Of a stretch of DNA of 64,000 nt, positions 34,858 to 44,272 are shown piece after piece. The notes under the pieces were generated by a model. It had not been told where the DNA came from, searched no databases, and saw only the letters and a program-made list of their open reading frames with translations. The translations under genes and the position numbers were made by a program. Numbering within the stretch: position 1 is the first letter of the stretch; each line of letters starts with the position of its first letter. This DNA comes from Sternotherus odoratus (lineage: Eukaryota > Chordata > Testudines > Kinosternidae), in assembly GCA_032164245.1 (NCBI GenBank), contig JAVMKO010000003.1:88349890-88413889 (forward strand), given 5' to 3'.

Positions 34858-34975
34858 CCTTACTCAAGCAGGAATCCTTATGAATTCTTTGTCTAGACAT
34901 GCTTGTGATCTTGGTATCTGAGCACCTTACAATGTTATGTATAAACTGATAGTCTGGACATCAGTTCTGGTTTTA

Positions 34976-35405
34976 ATAGGGCTGTCTGAAAAATTTCTAG
35001 CAAAACTGTTTTTGCCAAAAAATTGGGTTTTTAACTAAACACGTTTTTTGAGAATAATGTCTCCTTCTGCTGAAAAGGACTTTTTTGTGTACAGAAAAAC
35101 AAAGGTACAGGGGCCCCTCCAGTCCACCTCTTCCATGGTACACTATGTCAAAGGACTGCCATGATTTGCTGCCTCCCCTTTCCGGGGTGGGGAGACTAAG
35201 GTACATCATGGGAAATGTAGTCTGACCAGGGATCCAAACCTACAGAGGAGAATGGGAGTAATGTCCCAGAGCAACATATCCAAAAACCTGAAATAGTTTG
35301 TTTTGGAAAAAATATTTTGGTATTCACATTTTTGTCAACAAACAATTTTTCTGTGGAAAATTCAGAAGAAAATATTTTGCCCCACTGGTTGTTTGGCAGG
35401 CTCCC
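34976..35405. repeat. Interspersed repeat rich in GAAAA/TTTTC motifs
   Basis: A 'tttttgccaaaaaattgggt' start, a middle with 'ggggagactaaggtacatca' and 'catgggaaatgtagtctgac', and a 'tttctgtggaaaattcagaa' end correspond to a repeat I recognise from sauropsid genomes but cannot name. The AT-rich outer parts are roughly mirror images of each other. Confidence 0.5.
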
Positions 35406-35479
35406 TGCTTCCGATGTATTGAGAAAATATTTTTCTGTTCATTTTTTAGCTTTTTGCTAAGTGCTCTTGGCCTGCCCAA

Positions 35480-36300
35480 TTATACTTTTACACTTAACTT
35501 TCCAGAGTTTATGCTCTTTTCTGCTTTCCTCACTAGGATTAGACTTCCAGTGTTTAAAGAATGCTTTCTGACTCTAACTGCCTCTTTTATTCTGTTGTTT
35601 AGCCACGGTTGGGGAGTATTACAAATAACAAATGACTCAACCAACCTTTTTTTAATAAGGGATATACATTTAGTTTGAGCCTCTGTTATGGCATTTTTAT
35701 ACAGTTGCAGACAGCTTGCAGGCATTTCATTCTTGTGACTTCCTTTTCATTTCCATTTAACTAGCTTCTGCATTTTTGTGTAGTTTCTGTTATAGTCTCT
35801 ATTTCCGAGTTGTTCCGCTATATTTATTTCTTGGGCCAGATGCTTGGCTCCACTTAGAACCAAATCAAGAATTGTCTCTCCCCTTGTGAGTCCAGGACTA
35901 GGTGCTCCAAGAAGCAGCCACTGATGGTGTCTAGAAATTTTATTTCTGTATGTCATCCTAAATTGACATGTACCTAGTCAATATGTGGATAGTTGAAATC
36001 CCCCCCATTATTGTTGGGTTTTCTGTTTTTTCGCTTCTTTAATGTCCCTGAGCATTTCACAATCCTGTCATCACCCTGGTCAGGTGGTCGGTAGTATATT
36101 CCTACTGTTATACTCATATTTTTCAAGCATGGAATTTCTATCCATTGAAATTCCATGGTACTGTTTGATTCATTTAAGATTTTTTACTTTATTTGTCTCT
36201 ATGCTTTCATTCACATATAATGTCACTACCACACCAGCACAACATACTCTGCCATTCCTATATATTTTGAATGCTGGAATTACTGTGTCCCACTAATTAT
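35480..36300 (-). mobile_element. CR1-type LINE, endonuclease-region fragment
   Basis: On the minus strand at about 35974-36156 the frame contains YYRPPDQ and, after a decayed gap, GDFNYPHID, hallmarks of the APE-type endonuclease of CR1 elements. Downstream (35747-35956) is GETILDLVLSG, equivalent to the conserved endonuclease motif near the end of that domain. Further on (35480-35725) PQPWLNNRIKEAVRVRK matches the linker towards the RT. Several stops and frameshifts separate the pieces. RT and 3' UTR are absent. Confidence 0.8.
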
Positions 36301-36784
36301 CATTTGATCCACCAACTTTTTGTAATACCTATTTTATATCAATATCCTAATTTAATATCAGACACTCAAGTTTATCCATTTTAGTATTTAGACATCTGGC
36401 AGTTGTATATGAGCATGTATAAAATTTGTCAATATTTAGTTGTCTGTCTTCATGTGATGAAATTGAATGGGACTCTTTTCCATTAGGACTGTTTCTTTTT
36501 AGTTCCTACCTGTAATTTATCAATTTAGATTCCCTCATCATCAGTATTACTGTCAATATGGAATATTTCACATGACCTGCACTTAATTAACAGCAATAAT
36601 GTTACCACTTGATGTAATAAAATATGTTCAGCCACTTTTCAGTGGGACTGTTCTCTGTGAGTGAGTGAATCTAGTCTTATAATAGTGAAAAATACAAAAG
36701 TATAAGGAATGATAATATTATTTATTAGGCATTTCAAAGAAAAAAGCCAACTTTTAATAATGGACCCTGGGGACTTATAGGTAT
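36301..36784. other. AT-rich DNA, possibly CR1 continuation
   Basis: This could be the further upstream part of the CR1 fragment, but no motif is readable. Confidence 0.3.
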
Positions 36785-37609
36785 TGTGTCACTATGCCCC
36801 CTATTCTGCATGGAGATATTGTTATGATATGATTATAGCATATTGAAGATGTATTTTATGGAAACTAAGTCATGAGATATCATTGGAAAGGTACTGATTT
36901 ACTGAATATGATTAGCATATTTTTATGCATGTATCATTTTTGTATCTTAAGTTAGGAATATTGTCTATGCACCTATTACATATGTGTGTACACCTAGGGA
37001 ACACTCACTCGACAGAATGCAGCTGGCCTTCCAGAATCTCTGAAATCTGCCTAAAACAACATTTAGGGTGAGAAATTACTACTTGTAACCAGTTTCTTTG
37101 ATATCTTAAACTTATATTGTGCTTTTGTTTTATTTATTGGGTAATATGCTTTGATCTGTTTGCTATCTCTTAGTACTTAAAATCTCTCCTTTGTAGTTAA
37201 CAAACTTGTTTTTGTTTTGTCTAAAACCCAGTGTGTGGAATTCATAACTGGGGGCACAAAGCTGTTGTATATTCCTCTCCACTTTGAGGGAGGGGGTGAA
37301 TTTCATGAGCTTACACTGTACAATTCTCTGTGCAGTGAAGACTGTACAATTTTGGGTCTACCCACTTGCGTACTGGGTAATTCCTTAGCTGAGTCTTCCC
37401 AGGCAGGGCTGATCTCAACATCTGTGTGCAAAGCTGCAGCTGGGTGTGTCCCTACCTGTATGGATGATGGTAAAATGCAGTCTGAAGCTGGTGGGAGGGC
37501 TTGGCTGGTTGACCACAGCAATACAGTGTGAAGGGAGCCCAGGCCGGTGGGTCAGGCAGGCTTAGTGGTACCCCAGTTTCAAGTGGCCTCCATGGAGAAA
37601 CTCGTCATA
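36785..37609 (+). mobile_element. Solo LTR, ggtat target duplication
   Basis: The element begins TGTGTCACTATGCCC and ends CTCGTCATA, where the last bases appear mutated from CA. A perfect 5-bp duplication, ggtat, flanks it (36780-36784 and 37610-37614). 'gatatcattggaaag' near the start and 'agttaacaaacttgttttt' in the R-like region relate it to the LTR at 24307-25402. Frames in it are incidental. Confidence 0.8.
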
Positions 37610-37614
37610 GGTAT

Positions 37615-38171
37615 GTCTGACCTATTTACAGTTTCTTCCTCTACTCTTTAAAAGCAGATCTTTAATAGAAAAGCAACATAATGAAATCCAGCTTGCTGTG
37701 GAGAGTTCGGTTTCAGGGACTTCTATCCCTGCTAGCAAGTGACTCAGATGATAAATTGCAAGTACTAATAATCAGAGTGATGCCTGGCAGGAACTGGAGC
37801 TGGTCTTATTCAGTACGTTTTAATTAGAAAGAAAAGTATAAACATATTTTATATTTTTAATGGAAGAGTGCTGTAGGAAGGAGTGGGCAGAGAGGAGGGT
37901 GAAAGATTTCTTAAAGGTCATGAGGCTCTTTCATCTTTCAATCATAATAAAAAAAAGTCTTAATGGAGACAAGATGATTTTTTTTAAAAAAAGAAAAAAA
38001 GCATAACCTGAACATTCATCAGGCTGATCATTTTAATATAATATGCTAGGACCTACCAGGCTCTGGTGGATTTGCCTTTCAGCACTATATTAATGCTTCA
38101 CTTTCAAGGCCTTTATGCAGTAAGTGTATAAACCATATGGATGTATTATCTAGCATGTGAAGACACCATGG
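37615..38171. other. Single-copy DNA with conserved-looking AT-rich part
   Basis: No repeat recognised. The 37910-38120 part (tcatctttcaatcataat, ctgatcattttaatataa) is discussed as a candidate conserved element. Confidence 0.4.
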
Positions 38172-38265
38172 TAAGTAGATCTAACTATATCGACATCAGC
38201 TATGCAACATAGCTGAAGTTGCGTATCTTAGATTGACCCCGTGCAGTAGTGTAGACAAGACCTGA
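38172..38265 (+). mobile_element. MITE fragment with GTGTAGAC terminus
   Basis: A palindromic 'catcagctatgcaacatagctgaagttg' type core and a right end 'tagtgtagacaagacc' match the family at 34551-34857; the left half is missing. Confidence 0.55.
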
Positions 38266-39266
38266 GGCCCTGATACAAGGGCAAAGAAGGTACTAGGGTG
38301 GTACTTGGGCCAGGACCTGGAGTAGCGGGCAGGCCTGGGTCTCCTCTCCACCCCCTTCTAGATTCCTTCTCTGTGTTTGACAGCAGAGGGCAATGATATG
38401 AAAAACAAGTGTCAGTATTGCTGGCCACTTCATTCTTCCCTGAAAAACAGAAATCTGTGATACATCATTGGAGACTCTATCAAGGTATCACAAGTGATTT
38501 GCAAAAATGAGGTGTCTGCTGCCACTGTTGTGCTCTGCAGTTTGTACACAAAACAAGGCAGAGCCTCATCACTGTGACAAGTGATCATCGACAATTGTTT
38601 AACGCTGCCAGGTGACATTTTCTAATTCCACTCTTTGCCATAGTTGCAGTATAAATTTAGCTGCTGAACTAGATACTGTCCCTGTTCTGTAAACATCTTC
38701 AGTTGCTCCCTTTGAAACCATGCAATTATATGTAAGGTTGGTTGCACTCCTGGGTGGATGATGGGACTCATTTATCAGGTAAATAATATCTAAACCTATC
38801 TAGACTCAATGGTTCACACCTGCCAAGAGAGTGGTAACACATTTAAATATAACCGAGGATGAGTTTAAAGTGCTAGGATGAGGCTAATGTATACCAGAAA
38901 GGATAATGAAAAGACTGAAAATACATAAGGGGAATGGTACACATTGTTAAATGGTGCTCTAGCTTTAAATATTTTGCTATGAGGCTGCCAAATGCTATTG
39001 AAACAGTTTTTCCTATTGCCTTGTTTTAGACCATCTCTGTTCATTTCGCTGTGTCCATATTCAGTTAAATGATACAACCAGTGAAACCACAGAGGTCTTG
39101 TGATAGAATGTTCCCTGTTGACATCCATGGAACTACATGATATGAGTCTTACAAACACAGCTGTGCAAAGAATTGTGCTTGTGAATAGGAAAGTGCCTAA
39201 ATTTGCTTTTCTTTTTTTCTGTAAAGCACCCAAAGTGAAAAAAGTAATTGATTAGTCTTTGAATAG
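38266..39266. other. Single-copy DNA
   Basis: No recognised repeat. A minus-strand frame of 122 codons (38865-39233) has no motif and runs up to the DIRS-like element. Confidence 0.4.
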
Positions 39267-39810
39267 TAGTCCCTATGTGTATCCCACACATGGGTACACA
39301 TGCGCACCATATGCCTGAGATCAGAGATTTCGAGAAAGTAGGTCTTTACCTGCATGGTTGCTCTCCTTGTCCTCTGAATCAAGGGTGTAAGGGGTGGTGT
39401 GGACTGATGTCTCTCCAGTCCCTTCTTACTGGCCTGAGTCAGAATCCTCTGTATCCACAGATTTGTCTGTGCTTCTTTCTTCTTAATGAAGCTATGCATA
39501 TATTGTAAATAGTTTTTAGTATTGTAGTCTAGTTAGAACTTTTAGTCTTGGCAGAGTTAGTATAGTTTAGTTTTCTCCCTGCCCCGGAGAGTTTCTGCTT
39601 CAGGGCAAAGACTATGCCCAGAGTGTGAGGGTTTAACAATTGTGTTTCCAACCCCCACTCCTTCTTTGTGAGCCACAAGCACCAACACTGCCTCTATTGT
39701 CTGTGAGAAGTTCACATCTCAGTGGAGAGCAGCATTTGTCACTTGTCATCCCTTCAAACCTCAAGAGCTCTAGCTGAGAAAACATTTTATGGAAAGACCT
39801 CCCTCAGATC

Positions 39811-40131
39811 TTGGCTCAAGTTTCTGGTAGGACCAGAATACTGCCAGTTCAGAGTATTTCCATTCAGTCTACAACAGCACCCAGTGTCTTCACTAAGGTC
39901 TTCTCAGTGGCAGTGGCCCAAATAAGACATCATAGCTACATAGTTCTGTATCTGGACAAGTGGCTCCTAATGGGTCGCTCCAGTCAGGAGGACCTGTCAG
40001 TGACTTGGTTCTTGCTCCATCTTCTAGTAGCATTTGGAATCTGTATCAACAGAGAAAAGCCCATGTTAACTCTCACAAGGACTATAGACTTTATTAGAGC
40101 AACCCTAGATTTGATCTCAGCAAGGGCCTAA
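39811..40131 (+). pseudogene. DIRS-like reverse transcriptase fragment
   Basis: An open frame of 106 codons carries the palm-domain region of a DIRS-type RT. APSVFTKVF (residues 23-31) precedes YLDKWLL (47-53). Family members normally have two aspartates there (YLDDWLL), so the second catalytic aspartate is replaced by lysine, which would abolish polymerisation. The following GICINREKPMLT block is the conserved segment after the active site. The frame is cut at both ends by stops relative to the family's length, and the start codon has no significance. Confidence 0.8.
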
Positions 40132-40354
40132 CTCCCTTTGGAAGGATTCCAGTACACAAACAATTTGATAAGACAAGTCACTTTCAGACCATGACCCACT
40201 TTCAAGATCTGCTTTTCCCTATGTAACATCATTCACCACTTCATCCTACTTGCCTTTAGCCCTGGCTCTAGTCTATTTACTCACTGGCAGAGAGCATATG
40301 AACACCAGAGTAACAATTCCTGCCAAGGTCACAGATTCCATTGCCTTATGGATG

Positions 40355-41315
40355 AACCCAGAACAAGCATATGTGGGAGTTCCTTTCAGCACACTGATGC
40401 CACCAATGAAGAATGCATCTGTGACAATAGTCACATACGGTGAGTCCACCTGGAAAATCTTGGTCTTCCCAGGAAGCCATGATGCATAGCAGCTTTCTAG
40501 TCGATCTAGCCTGCAATGCATTCCTCCCACTTATTTAATCCTGTCATGTCCAAATAATGTCAGACAATATGATGACTATCTTTTACATAAACAAGGTGGA
40601 GCAAAATCCAGTCCTCTATGCTTATAAGCAACTTATGGAAGTCAATTTATGAAATTTGTACCTCAGAAACCACATAATTCTCTTAACTTCATACCCACCA
40701 GATGTATGTACAGAATTATCTAGTGGACAATCTCAGCAACCACTTCGCCATGGATCGTGAGTGGAGGATATACAGTTCCATTTTGAAAAAGATCTTCACA
40801 CTATGGGCAACATCATCCTGGGATCTGTTTGCATCCTAAACAAACAAGAAGTTTACCCTTTACTGCTTCAGAGAAACTCTGGGTCCCAGCTCCTGGGGTG
40901 ATGCTCTTCTGTTATTATGGACAGACTATCTTAAATATGCCTTTCCTTCCATCCCTCTGTTATCACAAGTTCTGCAGGAGACTTGATACGATAAAACTCA
41001 AGTCATTTTTATAGCGCCCAAATGGCTGAGATAATTCTGGTTTCTGGACCATGTCCTGGGTTGTCTATCTCTGGAGAATGGCAAGACCAGACATCCCAAC
41101 CCTTCACTTTATGTCCCGCTATTTGGACAGGCACCGTATTTAGAATGTTCATGCTTGGAGGCTGCTCAATCGATTCACAATCGAAGACTTCACCAGAAAA
41201 ATGTTATCTGGCAAAATGGAGGAGTTTCTCTTCCTTGGCACAAAGAAACCCATCAGCTCCAGAACTGGTAGAAATCCCCGCTGTTTTAGACTTATACCCT
41301 TGGTTCAGAGTATGA
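40355..41315 (+). pseudogene. DIRS-like RNase H and downstream remains
   Basis: A VPFSTLMPP block at about 40375, equivalent to the region between RT and RNase H, opens this stretch. At about 40562-40600 the 'caatatgatgactatctttt acataaacaa'-type segment reads D-N-M-M-T-I-F-Y-I-N-K, matching the DIRS RNase H motif with its aspartate followed by a YINK box. Further short frames to 41315 read as continuation but are broken by stops and frameshifts. No recombinase signature was seen. Confidence 0.65.
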
Positions 41316-41413
41316 GGAAATCAACATGCAGGTACAGACCAATGCACACTAAACACTGATGTCAGTGCATGATGTGCTTGTGTACCCACATGTGGAATAT
41401 ACACACAGGACTA

Positions 41414-41756
41414 CACATCTTAAAGAACTTCCAGCTATGCAACCTACATTTTTCTTCCCCTCACCCTGCAATGCAGTTTCAACTACTTTTGCAATAGTAA
41501 AGAAAGTTGTTTGCTAAAGCTGAAAAACAAATTACACTTTATAATACAATGACTGTAAGGACACTGTAGTACAGGAGCTGTGGTGGATTGATGGGAATGG
41601 GGAGGAGGGAATGGGAGAAGAACTGAGGGGCTGGATAGGAACAAAGGGCAGGCAGGAGCTGAGGGAGAGGTAATAAGGTATGGGCACAGGGAAGATAGCA
41701 GTAAAAAGGGACAGAGACAAACTAGGGACATGGGGAAGAGTGTCTATAACTACTAG
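41414..41756. other. Single-copy DNA with purine-rich run
   Basis: A G/A-rich tract (about 41580-41730) explains the overlapping low-complexity frames on the minus strand. No element recognised. Confidence 0.4.
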
Positions 41757-41830
41757 TGCACATTCCCCTACAGAACCTGGAATTGAACCCAGGAGTCCTT
41801 AGTCTCTACAGTCCTATGTCCACTGGCAAA
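41757..41830 (+). mobile_element. MIR/CORE-type SINE fragment
   Basis: 'acctggaattgaacccagga' and 'gtccttagtctctacagtc' match the tRNA-derived/core part of the amniote MIR seen antisense at 1925. Only about 75 bp are recognisable. Confidence 0.55.
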
Positions 41831-42117
41831 GAGTTTATCTCTCCTTTCCATCTTATTTTACAGATAAGATAACAGCCTACTACTGCTACCAGTTACTAGC
41901 TCAAGTGATAGAGTTCTGGACTGTTGCTCTAATGGGCCAGACTTTGCTGATGATCCCTTTTGTGGGTCAATATGGTTCCCTTCTTTCAGTCTATATTTTT
42001 TAAAAATTAGGAAATTGCATCCATCTATGTTAAAAGAATGTTAAAGTTGCAAAGTCAAGCACTGAAAAGTGAGAAAAAGTCAGAGTTAAGGTTGCTTGTG
42101 CAGGCTTAATTAAGCCC

Positions 42118-42400
42118 TGTGACAGGGTGCTGAGGGAGAAGCACTTAATCAGCCCTGCCAATGGATTGGGGCTGGTTGAATAGCCCAGTATCTGCCTGGT
42201 AATGGGCAGCACTTGCCAGCCTCATTAGCCTGGGCTATAAAGGCTGGGAGGAAGCCACAGGACGGTGGGGAGAGAAAGGACAGGCACAGAGGAAGGTGGG
42301 AGCCTTCTGGTCTGTTGCTGGCCAGGCCTGCACTTAGCAAACATTGAGTGCCTGAAGGATTCGCTAGACTTTGTAAGACTCTTGTTGCCTGCTCTACAGG
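42118..42400 (+). mobile_element. LTR 5' part, truncated
   Basis: The block starts TGTGACAGGGTGCTGAGG and has a TATA box (tataaa, 42236-42241) about 120 bp in, the same spacing as in the LTRs at 16893 and 23520. G+C falls sharply after about 42400, and no CA end or duplication is visible, so the 3' part is missing. Confidence 0.5.
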
Positions 42401-42915
42401 GAGAATGAATTTGCTTTAAAATTTAAGAACTGGTAGTTCTAGTTAATTTCAGGGGAATAATTACACATTATTTTCATCATTGGTAATCAACTGTGACTTT
42501 AAATTCGATTGTCAGTTGAGTGCTCTAAATCCCTCATGTGAAACATTCTACTGCTTCCCTGATCCTATTTAAGCAAGATTTACCTCCTGTGATTAATTAA
42601 TTTGAACCAGATCTTAAGATATAAAGATTAAGGCACACGTGGGACATAAGCTGAAACATTAATAGTATAAACAGGTTATACAGAAACATAGTACAAATTT
42701 AAGTAGGCTTAACATCATTAATATTGAAGTTGCCTCTTTCCTGTAACTTATTGAGGTGTGTATATATAAATAGATGAAAATATACAGAATGTAATCAAAT
42801 ATGTACATTACACAGATATTTGGGAATTCCAGGAGCAAGTGCAATTGGGTGCTGAAATAGATTTGCAGCAATAACTCTACACTTCCATTTGCCAGGCACC
42901 CTAGGAAAAGCTCCA
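42401..42915. other. AT-rich single-copy DNA
   Basis: No recognised feature. Confidence 0.4.
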
Positions 42916-43415
42916 TGTGATGGGGTGTACATCTCCATCCCTCGCACCAGCCCTGAAAGGGTTAACTATGCTTTGCTGGATGAGGAAACCCTGCCCCTCC
43001 GACTCTGCTGGGCATGCTCAGCCTGGAGGCAGAGTATAAAAGGAAGCAGCCCAACCTCACCAGGACAGGCTGCTGAAGGGGGGAGGATGCAGACTGTAGG
43101 CTCTCTCCAGGGAGCTGCTACAGGCCCTGACTACAGAGCCACAGAATGTAGAGCTGCAAATGGACTCCAGGCTGCCTGCCGAACCTGGAGAAGAGGCCAT
43201 CCCGGCAGGGGCTCTGCCACTTGAGGACCCCAGAGACCCAGGGGGACTGTGGAGCATCACTGAGGGAGAAAGGGTAGGAAACAGCCCAGGAGACTTTTTT
43301 CTGGTGAGTGAACCAGGGAACTGGTCAGTGTGTTTTGGGAGGATCCCCATTGACTCGGTGGTGAGCACCCTCACCATAGCCAGGGCCTTTGGCTGGGACT
43401 TGGAGGAATAGGGAG
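42916..43415 (+). mobile_element. LTR, 3' part cut by a hAT-type MITE
   Basis: The block starts TGTGATGGGGTGTACATC, contains 'cctgaaagggttaacta', and has a TATA box (tataaaa) at 43035 about 120 bp in. This is the architecture of the other GC-rich LTRs here. It runs directly into a hAT-like terminus at about 43415, with no CA end visible. Confidence 0.55.
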
Positions 43416-43535
43416 GGCCCGCAGCTCACATTGGCCTGGGACAGCGAACCGTGGCCAGTGGAAGCCGCGATCGGCGAACCAGTAAGTAAACAAACCCTGC
43501 GGAGCCACATGCCAAGGTTGCCGATCCCTAGACTA
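43416..43535 (-). mobile_element. hAT-type MITE, one end only
   Basis: 'ggaagccgcgatcggcgaac' and 'gtaaacaaaccctgcggagc' lead to a terminus 'ccaaggttgccgatcccta', a version of the GGTTGCCGACCCCTG hAT end. The other terminus is absent. Confidence 0.6.
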
Positions 43536-43771
43536 GATGCTCACCACCCTGCAAATGTTTGGCTGGCAGCCTGTCTCCTACAGAGATGTGTGAATGTAGC
43601 ACAGATGAGGATCAGTGTCTAGCAATGGTGTCCTAGATGGAGATGACACTGAAGATGACTGATAAATTTATGTTTTCAATCCTACATGTCAAGAGTAACT
43701 TTCCTAGGAATTCCATTGATCAATGTCTTTTTTTGTGTAAGCAATACATCCCTATGTTATAGTATAATTAA

Positions 43772-44272
43772 TAGGACTGTTGATTAATCGCAGTGAACTT
43801 GTCCGATTAACTAAAAAAAATTAATCCTGATTAATCACAGTTTTAATTGCACTATTAAACAACAGAATACCAACTGAAATTAATTAAATATTTTTGGATG
43901 TTTTTCCACATTTTCAAATATATTGATTTCAATTACAACACAGACTAAGAAGTTTACGCTGCTCACTTTATATTATTTTTATTACAAATATTTGCACTGT
44001 AAAATAAACAAAAGGCGTAGCATTTTTTCAATTCACCTCATACAAGTACTGTAGTGAAATCTCTTTTTTGTGAAAGAGCACTTGACAAATGTAGATTTTT
44101 TTGTTAGATAACTGCTCTCAAAAACAAAACAGTGTAAACTTTTACAGCCTACAAGTCCCACTCAGTTTTACTTCTTATTCAGCCAATCGCTAAGACAAAC
44201 AAGTTTGTTTATATTTACAGGAGATAATGCTGCCCTCTTCTTATTTACAATGTCACCTGAAAGAGAGACCAG
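43772..44272 (+). mobile_element. hAT element arm (same family as 60329-63291)
   Basis: The start 'taggactgttgattaatcgc' and the following ATTAATC-rich segment, then 'tacaacacagactaagaag', 'caatcgctaagacaaacaag' and 'cttatttacaatgtcacctg', match the left arm of the large hAT element at 60.3 kb. About 500 bp remain. The internal transposase part and the other arm are absent. Confidence 0.8.

Larger units (their letters stand above)
39267..41413 (+). mobile_element. DIRS-like tyrosine-recombinase-class retrotransposon, decayed
   Basis: The left end (tagtccctatgtgtatccca, then catgggtacacatg) and the right end (catgtggaatatacacacag, gacta) are long imperfect inverted repeats, a property of DIRS elements and not of LTR or LINE elements. 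In order on the plus strand: a promoter-like AT-rich left arm; a cysteine-bearing gag-like remnant at about 39650-39740 (HQHCLYCL); the reverse transcriptase with YLDKWLL; an RNase H/late-RT tail to about 40560; and a long decayed region to 41315. I find no tyrosine recombinase. At 2.1 kb it is well short of a full DIRS, and many stops show that it is dead. Confidence 0.75.

Noticed and set aside
38865..39233. 122-codon minus-strand frame as an exon
   Set aside because: Length is within what chance gives in 64 kb, there is no motif, and it stops at the DIRS-like boundary.
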